From positions 124,001 through 188,000 of the forward strand of contig JACKQL020000054.1 of assembly GCA_018296165.2 (NCBI GenBank): a stretch of 64,000 nt of DNA, given 5' to 3'. Position numbers and translations under genes: made by a program. The notes below the pieces were generated by a model. The model searched no databases, was not told the origin of the DNA, and saw only the letters and a list, made by a program, of their open reading frames with translations. This DNA comes from Termitomyces sp. T153 (taxonomy: Eukaryota; Basidiomycota; Agaricomycetes; Agaricales; Lyophyllaceae). Below, piece by piece: positions 33,900-45,079 of the stretch; the stretch's first letter is position 1, and each line of letters starts with the position of its first letter.

Positions 33900-36800
33900 A
33901 CATACATTAGCCTGTGGCTCCCAAGAGATGTCCTCAATGCCATATCCCCTTCCATTTCACCTTGAACTGCAACTTCCCTCAGAATATCCTGCTATCCAAA
34001 ATTTCCTCTACTTCATACTCCTCATTGTCAACCAGAACTGGTGGGGAGGGAGGCTTAGGGCGGTGGCCAGGGATTGGATCCTCTGGGACTGGGAATAGTT
34101 TGACAACATTGAAGACTGGGTGCAATTGGCATAGGCCTACTGGGAGCTCTCCAGTCAGTATGCTAAGGGTCCCACTTTCTTCTCCACCATGAAGGGGCCA
34201 AGATGATGATGTGACAGCTTTTGAGATGGTCTTGTCATCTTAATATCTGAGCTATCCAAGTACACATGGTCTCCTGGCTTGTAAGCCGGGGCCAGTGTCT
34301 GGTGACAGTCATAGTAGCATGCCATGTTGTCCTTGGCCTTTGCCAATGCAGCCTTGGCCTCCTCCTGCACCTTCTTCATCCTGTCCACAAACTCATTTAT
34401 GGAGTCATTCTCAGAGGGGTGTGCCTGAGGTTCAAATCCCATGTGGGAGTGCCTGCCAATGTCCAGAAAGAATGGAGTCATTTGCTTGGAAGAGTGGACA
34501 TGGTTGTTGTACTGGAACTCAGCATCTGGCAGGAGCTCATCCCAATCATCCTGCCTCTCATTACAAAAGAGGCAGAGATACTGTTCCAGTTCCTGATTTA
34601 CATGTTCTGTCTGCTCATCTGACTGGGGATGGTAGGCAGTAGCAGTATGGAGCTTCACTCCAAGTAGGCAGTACAGTTCCTAAGTAAATTCTGCCACAAA
34701 CTGGGGGCCTCGATTGGAGATGTACTCATCTGACAGATCATGAAGCTTCCAGACATTCTTCTGATACAGACTAGCTGCTCCCAAGGCAGAGCATGTTGTG
34801 TGGGTAGAGATGAAATGGGCTTGCTTACTATAGAGGTCCACAACTACTATCACTGCATCATACTCATGAGCATCTGGGAGTTCCACAATGAAATCCACCA
34901 ATGCAACACTCCAGCAAGCAGCTGGAATAGGGAGTGGGTGGAGCTGGCCCATGGGCACTTGGCAGCGAGGCTTGGTGCAAAGACAAAGATTGCAGGTGCT
35001 AGTGTAGGTGCCTACATATTGGGAGATCTGTGGCCACCAATAGTTCCAGGATACCAGCTCCAGCATCTTCCACCTTCCAGGATGTCCAGCTACCTGAGAG
35101 TTGTGATGTTGTTCTAGAATGTGCTGGCAAAGTTCAGGAATGTTAGGCACATAAATGCATCCTCTGAAGGTCAGAAGCCCATCCTGGAGACCCCACTCAT
35201 TGGCATGTACTGACTTAACCCCACTGGCTCATTGTGCTTGCAAGGCCTGAGCAGCCTGGACCACTGCATCCTCTTGCATGCCCTCTTGATTCCCTTGCCA
35301 GATGTCCTTGAGGATGTTTGTTTGCCTCATCCCCTTGGGCCACAATCCCTTCTAAAGCACAAATGGCAAAGAGCTTGGGTTTGAGGAGGATGATGTTGTC
35401 ATTATCACCTGCCTCTGTGCCATGATCAGCTTGCCTAGATAATGCATCTGGCTTACCCATGCTCCATCCAGGTTTGTGGTGCAGTGAGAAGTCAAAGTTA
35501 GCCAGATACAAGGACCATCAAGCTTGGCATCAATTAAGCTTCTTTGCCATATGGAAGTACTCTAGGTTCTTGTGATCTGCCCAGACTTCAAACTTATGCC
35601 ATGCACCCTCAAGGAAATGCTGCCATTCTTCAAAGGACCAAATTATGGCCAGCATCTCCTTGTCATGAATCTCATAATTCTGTTCTACTGCATTAAGGCT
35701 CTTGGAGTAGAAGGCTACAGAATGCCACTTCTCCACTTCAACACAGAAGGGGGAGTCATTGTCAGGGAATATAAGAACTGGCTTAGAGATCACTGCTTGC
35801 TTGAGGGCATCAAAGGCAACTTGCTGTGCAGACTTCCATTGCCATGCCATGTCCTTGACAGTGAGGTCAAAAAGAGGGCAGGCGTGGTGAGAGAAATCTT
35901 GGATAAACCTCTGGTAGAAGTTAACAAAGCCTAGGAAGGCCTGTACTTTCTTCTTGTTCTTTGGCTCCAGCCACTCCACTACACCTGCTACTTTAACTGG
36001 ATCCATCTTTGCAGTTCCATGAGAGATGATCAGACTGAGGTACTCAACCTTAGTCTATTCAAACTCACACTTCTCAGGCTTAAGATAGAGCTGGTGTTGG
36101 CAGAGGCGTTCCAAGACAATGTGTGTAATCTGATGGTGTTCCTCTAGGGTCTTGGTATAGATAAGGATGTCATTAAGATACACACAAACAACACCCTCTG
36201 CAATCAGATCATGGAAGATATCATTCATCATTGTCTGGAAGGTGGCTGGACTGTTTGTGAGGCCAAAGAACATTACCAAAGGTTCAAAGAGTCTGCAATT
36301 GGTTCTGAACACTGCCTTCCACTCATCTCCTTCCTTGATGTGCACATTGTTGTAGCCCCAGTGGACATCCAACTTAGTGAAATATCATGCACCTCAAAGG
36401 TTGTTGACAAGTTCTGAGATGAGTGGTAGGGGATAGCAGTTTTTTACTGTCATCACATTCAGGACTCAATAATCCTGAACCAGATGAAGAGACCCATCCT
36501 TCTTCTTAATAAAAAAGACTGGGGAGGCCATTGGAGACTTAGAGGGTCATATTTTGCCAGAGCTAAGGTTCTCCTGCAGGAATGCATCCAGTTCATCCTG
36601 CTCATAGGGTGCAAGTGGATAGACTTTGCAACTGGAGGGTTTGGCATCTGGTATCAGCTTGATTGCATGGTCCCATTGCTTACACTCCAGGAGTGAATCA
36701 AATGATGCCTTGGAAAATATGTCCTTGAAGTCATGTAGATGATGCAGAACTATGCTGTGAGAGAGTTTGGGCTGGGAATTTGCTGCAAATGCCTCAGCTA

Positions 36801-38917
36801 ATTGCTGAGAGGTTGTCTGGCTAGCCCTGATCTCTGCTATTGTAGGGGGAGGGCAAAGCATTGTGGCATAGATCCTATCACCTAGCTCAATGGTCTCATC
36901 TGGAGACTCTGAGTCACAAGTGCTGGCAAAGTCCCCTTCACATCCATCTTCCTCCTGAGGTTCACACCCAGCACCTTGGACATCCTCATAGAGGGCCTCT
37001 CTATGAGGGAATGTCAGAGGGGGGGGGGATTCAGGAGGTCAAGATCAGCAAGATCAGCAAAAGGGAGATGCCCTGCATGACAAGCACACATGGCAGTATG
37101 CTCCCGGACTTTTACTCTGTGCTCCTTCCAAGCCTCCTCTGCACAGGTCAGACAACAATAAGGACAATGGCTCATCTTCACCTCACCCTTGGTCCAATCA
37201 ATCTCAGGGTTATGTTCATGTAACCAGGTAAACCCTAAGATCATGTCTTGCTTCCTCAAACTAGTGATAGCAAAAGCAGCACATTCCAAGTGGTCCTGGT
37301 AGCAAAGCACCAGGTCCACTACTGAGCAAATAGAGCCAGCTTCATTGAGTGTGCCATCTACATTGTATACAGGGATTGGATGAGAGGGGGGGCATGTGGT
37401 GAGATGGTGTTGTTGCACATAGTCTGCATTGAGGAAAAGGCCCATCACTCCACTGTCAAGCAGGACCACAATGCTCTGGACCTGTTGGGAATTGGTTGTC
37501 TTGATTTCTACCTGTAGCTTCAAGGAGTTGGCAGAAGGAGTGGAAGCAACAATGTAGCGATGGGGAAGACAATGTTCCCAGGCAGGGATCTGGGGGTGTG
37601 GGCTAGGAGGCATATTCCTAGCTGAGACTTTAGCTGGAGGTGGGTTTTGTATGTCTGAGGGGGGGCTTATCATTTCAGGCATAGTATCAATAGCAGCAAC
37701 AGATATATTTGATTCTATGGACAAGGGAGTGAAATAATTAGTGCTAGGCAATGGGGGCATATAGGTCATCTGCTGCCTCTTCAAGAATCCTCCTCAGGCT
37801 CGATAGATGCAACCTCCAACTTGCCAACAACCTCAGTGGAAGGAACATTTGTGAGTGCATTAGGAGAGGGATCTCCTGCTGCATCATGGGCTGTGAGGAG
37901 TTGGGCAAGCAGCTCCTCTTGCTCTGATGAAGACAGGTAACACACTTCTAACTCTTGAGGACAATAATAGGCAAAGTGGCCAGCCTTTCCACAGCATTGA
38001 CACAGCAAGGGGGTGGAGGAATGCTGGCAGGAAGCATCAACATCCATCAGAACTCCCTGGGGTGGAGGACATGGAGGAGCAACAGGAAGAGCACGGAATG
38101 GAGCAACCTGGGAGGGGATGGAAGGGTTTGCACCCACTCAAGGGGCCATCATAGAGCAAAAGGTAATTGGAGGATGCTGTGTGCATCGCAGCTCACATTT
38201 GAGTTCCATCAGCTGCCACTGCTCATGTGCCACCTTGTACCAGGTGTCTATGTGTTCATCATCTGGGTGCCCCTCTGCCATGTTATCAATATGGTCCATG
38301 AGAGAGGGGTGAAGTCCTTCCCAAAAAGTGAGGCAGAGCTGAAGACCATCCAGATATCCAGCCTGTTCAACTAAAGTGCAAAAGGAGTCAATGTACTCAT
38401 CAAGGGACCACTTTCCTTGGCCATACTGAGTTTGGTCTCAAAGGGAAAGAGCTGTGGTTTTGGCCAGGTCAAGGGGGAAGAACTCCACTTGGAACTCCTT
38501 CTCAAACTCCATCCAGCCAGAGAAACTCTCAACTCCTCCTGGACATTGAAAGATGCACAGTGTATAGGTTGAGGCTCGACCAGCTTTCATGTAAGAGAGA
38601 ACCCAAGCAATTTTCAAGGCATCTGAGGTAAAGGCTTCACCACTCAGCTGGATATAGGTGATACAGGACTGGAGGAAGCATTCTCCAGCCTTACAATCTC
38701 CATCATATACATCAAAGAGTGCAGGATGAGGGAGTTTAGGACAGGAAGCTGAAGGGCCTAGGCCAGATGCAGACACAAACCATTCTGCAGCAGCTGGAGC
38801 CAGGAAGCCTGAGCCAGGTGCAGACACAAACTGTTCTGCATCTGCTGGGGGCATAGGAGGCATAGTAGGAGCAAGAGGAAGATGTTTCAGAAGGGCTTGT
38901 GGAGAAAGAGATACCAC
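33900..38917 (-). pseudogene. Gypsy gag-pol with chromodomain, broken
   Basis: Along the minus strand: gag (38917-38438, FDVYDGDCKAGECFLQSCI), zinc knuckle CQCCGKAGHFAYYC (near 38020), protease (VLLDSGVMGLFL, near 37450), RT (36861-36055), RNase H (36006-35530), integrase zinc domain H-H-C-C (35110-34960), a catalytic part with VDFIVELPDAHEYDAVIVVV, HPQSDEQTEHVNQELEQYL (34650-34560), and a chromodomain readable as EVEEILDSR and KWKGYGIEDISWEP (about 34020-33910). The protease active site DSGAT reads DSGVM and the RT box YLDD reads YLND. Stops interrupt RT and the chromodomain. The domain order defines a Ty3/gypsy chromovirus. Confidence 0.88.
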
Positions 38918-39179
38918 TTCAGTAGATTAATGGAGTCTGATGAGTTCAGCTGTGTGGGAAGTAAGGGAGGCTTGGGTAAGTTGAACCTGTGTCTCCAGGG
39001 ACAGCAAATGACTCCAGGCATTGTCCTGGAGACTTGAAGCATCAGGAGGAGGTGCTGGAGGGGTTGGCTGGGTCATAGGAAGAGCACAGGGGCACTAAGA
39101 CACTGGTGGGGGAGAGACCTTTTGAGGAACCAAGTAGAAGCTCAAGTAACCAGAAAGGGGGCTCCCAGACCAAATCTAG

Positions 39180-39190
39180 AGACTTGTTCT
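39180..39190 (-). promoter_or_regulatory. Gypsy primer-binding site, probably self-priming
   Basis: Two bases inside the 5' LTR the transcript strand reads AGAACAAGTCT. Its exact complement AGACTTGTTCT occurs in the LTR on the transcript strand at 39329-39319. No tRNA 3' end is apparent. Tf1/sushi elements use the first 11 nt of their own RNA, paired to an 11-nt site just after the LTR, as primer. The geometry here is the same. Confidence 0.65.
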
Positions 39191-39192
39191 GC

Positions 39193-39748
39193 TGTAAGGG
39201 TGACCTCTGGAGGCTGTGGCTCAGTCACACAACTGGCAGAGGGAGATCCAAAGTTTATTCAGTATCTACAAGAAGTTCTAGAGTTCTAGCTACTCCCCTG
39301 GCAGAGGGAGATCCAAAGAGAACAAGTCTAAGGATCCCCAATGCCAGTGTTCAGAAAATTTACTCTAGAGCTTCTGAAAACAACACCCAACAACAACCAA
39401 ATCCAGAGTCCGATCAAAAGTGGAAATCCATTGTAAATGGCCTTGATCTCTGGACTCTCTGCATGTGACTACATACCAATATAACCAAAAGATAGCCCTT
39501 GGTCAGAAGTACCTGTAGTCCAAAGATGGGAGGCCTACAATGAGTAGTAGGCCCAGAATACATGAAGCAATCCAGGGGTCTAGTAAGAGGCCATGTGGAA
39601 GGAGTGACACTTGTCAGAATTACAGACAGAGAACCAGTGCAGCCTGATGGTTAAAACTGGAGCCAGCAGATAGGGAAGTGAAAGGAGAATAAAGGAAAAC
39701 CATAAGGAGGGAGAACAGAGCAAAGGGGGACTGGGACATTCCCTGACA
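39193..39748 (-). repeat. Gypsy 5' LTR (556 bp)
   Basis: Identical in length to the other LTR and nearly identical in sequence. It carries TG or CA where the other copy has CG at several positions (ctctgg against ctccgg, gcatgtga against gcacgcga, ttcaga against ttcgga). Confidence 0.95.
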
Positions 39749-42700
39749 GTAAAGTTCCTCCCAATCTGCCACTAACATGCCTTCCCAATATTTAAACTCA
39801 GCTACACTTGGCAAGGCTTAATTGAGATCAATTGGTGTAGGACTTAATAGTCTGATTGGCACAGCTCATGCCTTCCTCTAGTTGACCCTCAACCAAGGGT
39901 GGTCATGACTCCACCCTTCCCCATGCCCAGATGCTATCTTTGGAGTACAGAATGTAGTAATCCAGCAACAAGTCAGCTCAGTTGTGTTATGATATACATG
40001 TGACCAAGCCCTACACTAGCTCATAGTCAGTACTTACAATCCCTATCTTTGTCCATTTTGTTCTTAGGTATGCTCAATTATTGTGTATTTCATACTTATT
40101 GAAATACATTTTTGTTCTTAGTGCTAAAGACACATCACATTGTGAATCGAGTCAAAGCCTTACAAGTTGAGCTCATTAGCCCACCCTTCTGGAAGACTGA
40201 AACTGGTTGCAAGCCACACAGTACTTTGGCAGCCATTCCATACTATATTGAACCCTATCATCATGCCTACCTATGCCATGACATGCTTGGTCAGCATGAT
40301 TCCATCCCAGCACTTGGTCAGACCCTCTTCCAAATCTGTCACACTAGGGAACCCTCTCTTTTTCTGATTGGACATGAGCATGGTGGTCACCAAACCTCAT
40401 TGTATCATGTGTTGATTGGTATGTTCTAAAGCAACCTGCACAACAAAGCCTCCCTAGTCAATTATGTGCAAGTGGTGGCTTTCTAACAGCATTGAATAAG
40501 CCAGGTGCAGTGTCTAAAATGTTTTCTGCCAAAGGCTACATTATATATGGGAATTGAACTAACAACCCCATAGTCCCACTCAGGATTAGGAAACATCTCT
40601 AAGGACACAATGGTGCCAGCTGAGCCATCATGCCCCCATGGCCAATATGGAGGGTATAATGGGAGCAGTGGCCCTAGATCATCAACCCTGAAGGTGTCTG
40701 TGTGATATGTGAAATATGTGAAATAGTCCAACACTCCTCTTCACCACAGACACCCCTCCTTGTATGGAATCATGGCATAAGTTAGTATAAACCTAACTGT
40801 GGACAAAGTTACTAGAAAGTGGCAGCCAATAGGGCCTTGGTGAAGATGTTGGCTGTGTTTTCTTTTGAGGGGACTTGCTGTAATGATAATTTGTTGGATT
40901 GTACACACTTATAGAGAAAATGATACTTAATGTCAATGTGCTTGACTCATGTGTGTAGCAAGGGGTCCTCAGACAATACTATAGCTGAGTCATTATTGCA
41001 GAACATGTCCATTGAGTGAGTTGTGAGGTCATGCCTGATGTCTTTAAGGAGTGCTTGCAACCATATACCTTCTTGTGCAATTTCATATGCTGCCATGTAT
41101 TTCACTTTGCACAATGAAGCAGCCATGGTCTTTTGCTTCCTAACTGCCCATGAGACCACCCCAGATCCTAGTTTCCAGGCATATCCTCCTACACTGCATC
41201 TGGTGTCAAGACAGCTTGCCTAGTCTGAGTCCATAAACCTGGTGAGCATTAGTGGTTCTTTCCCTCCAAGATGAAGCCATAAATCTCTTGTGCCTTTCAA
41301 GTACCAGACTAGATGGATTGTGGTGTTCCAATGCTGTGCAGTATAGCAATCAAGGTACTGAGTCAATTGTTGGATGCTGAAGGCAATGTCAGGACAAGTT
41401 GAGATTGCCAGATACAGGAGGCATCTGACTAGCTGGTGATATTGGGTTTGTTCAAGGGTGTGTTGTTCCTCTGGAGATAATGTTTGTTGGTCAACCCAAC
41501 AAAGCTTAGAATTTGGATCCATAGGAAGAGATAGGGAAGTTGCATTGCTCTGACCAAACTGTTTTAAACTTGAGAGATTTCATGATGTGATTCAGCTGAT
41601 CCCACTCTATGGCATTGCCAATGACAAAGCAAAGTAAGCCTAGGTCAGATATGGTCCACACTTCACACATCTGATTCTTGAAGCATTTGTTTTCCTCCCT
41701 GTTGCTTGCAACTGACAAGAAATCATCAATGTGCAAGGTGGAATTGACTGTTCCATGGTCAGTGGTTCAGAAGTAGGACTTGCACACTAGTCTCTTTAAT
41801 CCCCAATGCAGCATCTTGTCATTTGCTGTCACATTCCATATCCTCCCTGCTTGCTTCATGCTGTAAAGTTCTTTCACTATTTTCTACACCCAGTCCTCCT
41901 TCTCTTCTTCTTCCTCAAAACCATTGGGTTGTTTCATGTACTGTGTTTCTTCTTCTGGGAGAATCCTGTAAAGAAAAGCAGTTTTGACATTGATCTGAGT
42001 TGCATCCCAGCCTTTTGATGCTGGTAGGTGTAGGAGAATATGCAAGGATTCCATGCATACTGTAGGTGAAGTAGTCTTGTTGTAATCTCATCCATGTACT
42101 TGCTTGTATCCTCAAAAATAAGTCAGACTTTAAAATGTACTCCATTGCCACCTTCATCATGCTTGATTTTGAAGACTGGCCATCCAGTTCTGATCTTAGC
42201 CCCTGGTGGTAGTGATGCACAAGGTACTAGTTCATAGACTCCCATTTTGCAAAGTGAATTGAGTTCCTTGCAGTAAGCATCTTTCCACCTTTTGAGTCTT
42301 CAGAGCATTTTGCTTCTGCCCAGGTGTTTGGTTCATTGCTGACACTTGTAGTCAGTGGGTCATTTCAAAGTTCTTCTGTGGCATTTAGTAAGTATGCTAG
42401 CTCCTCCATAGATGCAACATTAGCTAAGTCAGGGACACTCTGGTCCTGATTGGTGCCTGCATCAGGGACTGTTGGTTCTCAATCAAGGGGTGCACCCACA
42501 CCACCTAAGTGATTGGGGCCTGCACTCACACCATTCTTGGCTGCATTCTTCTCAATGCAGGAGACATGTAGTCAGTCAGCAGCCTCTCTCAACTCCTGCA
42601 CAGCTCACTCAATCCATGAAGGTGGGGCATTGTCCAGGTTGATCTTATAGGTGGGCATTGGCATATTGTTTGATTGATGTAACCATTGAACTTGATCATC

Positions 42701-43376
42701 CTGGATGTTGAGCTCAGGCTCTACTGGCTCTATGTGGGCTCCTCCTGAGGGTGTGGACTCTTTGTTGTCATATTTGAGCAGTTGGATGATTGACTCATCT
42801 GGGGTGATGCTTTCATGCCTTGCATTATTACTTGGAGTTGGTACAAGTTGGTGGCTATTGTGGCTCTCACAGAACATGACATAATAAGTTTTATAGACCT
42901 TTCCAGAGTGCCTATTGTAGCATCTATATACTTTTGAATTCTGGGTGTATCCAATTAGAATGCATTCAATCAACCTAGCATATATCTTGGAGTTATGAGA
43001 GGTGAGGATCAGTACAAAGGCTTTACAGCCAATTTCCCACATGTATGAGTAGTCAGATCTTTGCCTGGTCCATGCTTCATGCAGGGTAATGCCAGGGGAT
43101 GCTTCTTGATCTTAAACTACCATCACCCCATCTGGGGTTCTGGTTGTTTCAAGCTTGTAGCTAGCATAGATCTACTTTTCCACCCTCTGTGCCTAATTAG
43201 TCCTTCAAATCTCACTCTGCCTCACTCTGCTTCTCTCTTTAAACTATTCTGCACCCACTCTTACTATGTTCTCTGCTACAAGGGCATCTTCAAAACCTCT
43301 GACCAGCAGTTCCAACCTGGTTGGGACTCCGGATTGCTTGCATCTCCCTCTGACTCATTCTGACCTCAGGTCCCAC

Positions 43377-44966
43377 ATGGCCTCGGACCCTGGCCTGGTC
43401 AAGTTGCTCACCAAGGCACACAAGTGGCTTGAGACAAAAGGCTAGATCTTAGCAGGCAACCCATATGACTGTACTTGACTCATCTCCATCCTTGCCACAG
43501 CTGCTCTAACCTCCAAGCAACCTGAGCTGAAATCTGCAGTCATCACTGTTGCCTTCCTCCTCAAAGCCAGCATTGCTGATCATGTTTCCAATGTGCTTGC
43601 AGAAGCAGTTGCATCTAAGGCCATCGACAAAATAGGTGGACTGGTGGATAGGCTAGGCTCTACAGCTGACTTCCTAGTGGCCAATGATATGAAAAGGGCT
43701 GAATCTACCTTGGAGCTAAAGGCTACCTCAGCTATGCTGGAGGGGGTATACACTTCACTGGATGCCTTGGCATCCAAGCTTGCAAAATCCCCCCTTGCCC
43801 CTCCCCAGAAACCTACTTGGGCTTTGGTCACTAAGGCAGCCCCAGCAACCCTCACCACCAAGGCACCCACCCAGCATCCCCCCAGTGACAGCCTCCTGTC
43901 TCCCATGGAAATGCTTAGCATTCAGCAATGCCTCAAATGAGATGCTTGCACCATCCTTATATGCTTTGATTCACACAATGACAATGTATACAAGGACTTT
44001 ATGGCCACTGGCTCATTGACTCTGAGGGACCGCTTCAACAAGATGATGGAATGCCTTGACCTCAAGGCCACTACCATATATCCAGAAGATGGCAAAATCG
44101 ACTTTGTCACACCCAGCACCCATGCCATTGGACTGCAAGTGATCAGAGGCAGTGCATACCTCACCAAATTTGATTCCACTGATTCTACCCACAGATTCTG
44201 CAATTACATCAACAATGAATGGACTGCCTTTGAGGAGCTCTTTGGCAAACATATGCAGGTGGTCGACAAGACCTTCAACCTCATTGCCAGATTTGTCCCT
44301 TGTGCAGGCTCCTTTGACCCAGACAATGTGTCATGCCTGCAAACAATTGAGCTTGAAAATGGCCTCCCATCCAATTCTATCACCTCAGCCCTCTGGCTCA
44401 AGCACCCCAATCTACAATCCCTGACTCAGTCTGTTGCCTCCCTCAAGATCTTATGCAACAATGCATATGCAGCCAACAACCTGATCTATAACAGAATCTT
44501 CATAGGAGGCTGCCAGGTCACCATTTGGAAGGACATTTGCGAACCCACCCAGTGCAACAACTGCCAGCACTACAGGCATGTCAGCTGCAATTGCAAAGCA
44601 GAGGACTGTTGCTCCATCTGTGCCAGCAGCAGTCATTTGGCTAACTCCTGCTCAGCAATCAAACATTGGTGCATCTCTTGCAGCACTGACTCTGACTATG
44701 CAAGTTCAGATTGTGGATGCCCCGTCTTCAAGAAGAAGTGCAATGACCTTGATGTGCACTTCCTAAAGAACCAGATGCCATACTTCCCTACTGACAAACC
44801 AGGCTCCTGGGCAACAGCCCCACCTAAATGCCTCCAAACAGCACTGACCCCAAGACTACCTCAACCAGCACCCCTCCCTCTTAGCCCCATTCCTACTTCA
44901 ACCTCCCAATGCACTATGTCCCCTCCCTCTCGGCCCACCCAACATGGTACACCTTCAAACTCCTGA
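43377..44966 (+). pseudogene. LINE ORF1 (gag-like, zinc knuckles), three internal stops
   Basis: One frame runs from the ATG at 43377 to 44966 with three stops, near 43444, 43474 and 43938. The first, TAG, could come from CAG and the last, TGA, from CGA by C-to-T change. The C-terminal part has Cys-rich nucleic-acid-binding motifs (CNNCQHYRHVSCNC, CCSICASSSHLANSC, HWCISC) after an RRM-like middle. It would package element RNA. An Ala-rich region and a proline-rich end flank the knuckles. Confidence 0.8.
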
Positions 44967-45079
44967 GCCCCCAGTAAACTAGGCAACTTGGGTGAATTTG
45001 GCTTCACCTTTCAACCTGGGGACCAAAGAAATAGATATGGTGACAATCCTCCTTCCCTAACATCTAACTGATGCTTCAA

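Larger units (their letters stand above)
33195..39748 (-). mobile_element. Gypsy chromovirus-type LTR retrotransposon, full length
   Basis: LTRs of 556 bp each (33195-33750 and 39193-39748) begin TGTAAGGG and end CCCTGACA. The target duplication GTAAA lies at 33190-33194 and 39749-39753. The minus strand encodes gag, protease, RT, RNase H, integrase and a C-terminal chromodomain. A purine tract AGAGGGGGAGTGA abuts the 3' LTR at 33763-33751. The frames are broken by stops, so the copy is not autonomous. Confidence 0.95.
32975..40638 (-). mobile_element. SINE-like retroposon (~1.1 kb) interrupted by a gypsy element
   Basis: It is bounded by the 10-bp duplication TGGCCAATAT. The 5' end at 40638 (minus) has a pol III A box TGGCTCAGCTGG (40627-40616) and a B box GTTCAATTCCC (40559-40549). 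The 3' end at 32975 is a (CATT)n-type tail. Without the gypsy insertion it is about 1,100 bp. An open frame at 40112-40429 (plus) has no recognisable domain. The tRNA-like head, simple-repeat tail and 10-bp duplication fit a long SINE mobilised by a LINE. The body is unidentified. Confidence 0.6.
32709..40733 (-). repeat. Copia 3' LTR, split by the SINE and gypsy insertions
   Basis: The left segment 32709-32974 and right segment 40640-40733 together match the intact LTR at 51536-51887. The junction lies in TGGCCAATAT, which is present on both sides (32965-32974 and 40639-40648) as a target duplication of the inserted SINE. Confidence 0.9.

Noticed and set aside
34425..34445. tRNA-like B box (GGTTCAAATCC) in the gypsy element.
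   Set aside because: No A box or cloverleaf is found around it. It lies in the integrase coding region.
33181..39760. CRISPR-like or satellite explanation for the repeated 556-bp blocks.
   Set aside because: There are only two copies, with TG..CA ends, a 5-bp target duplication and a retrotransposon between them, so they are LTRs.
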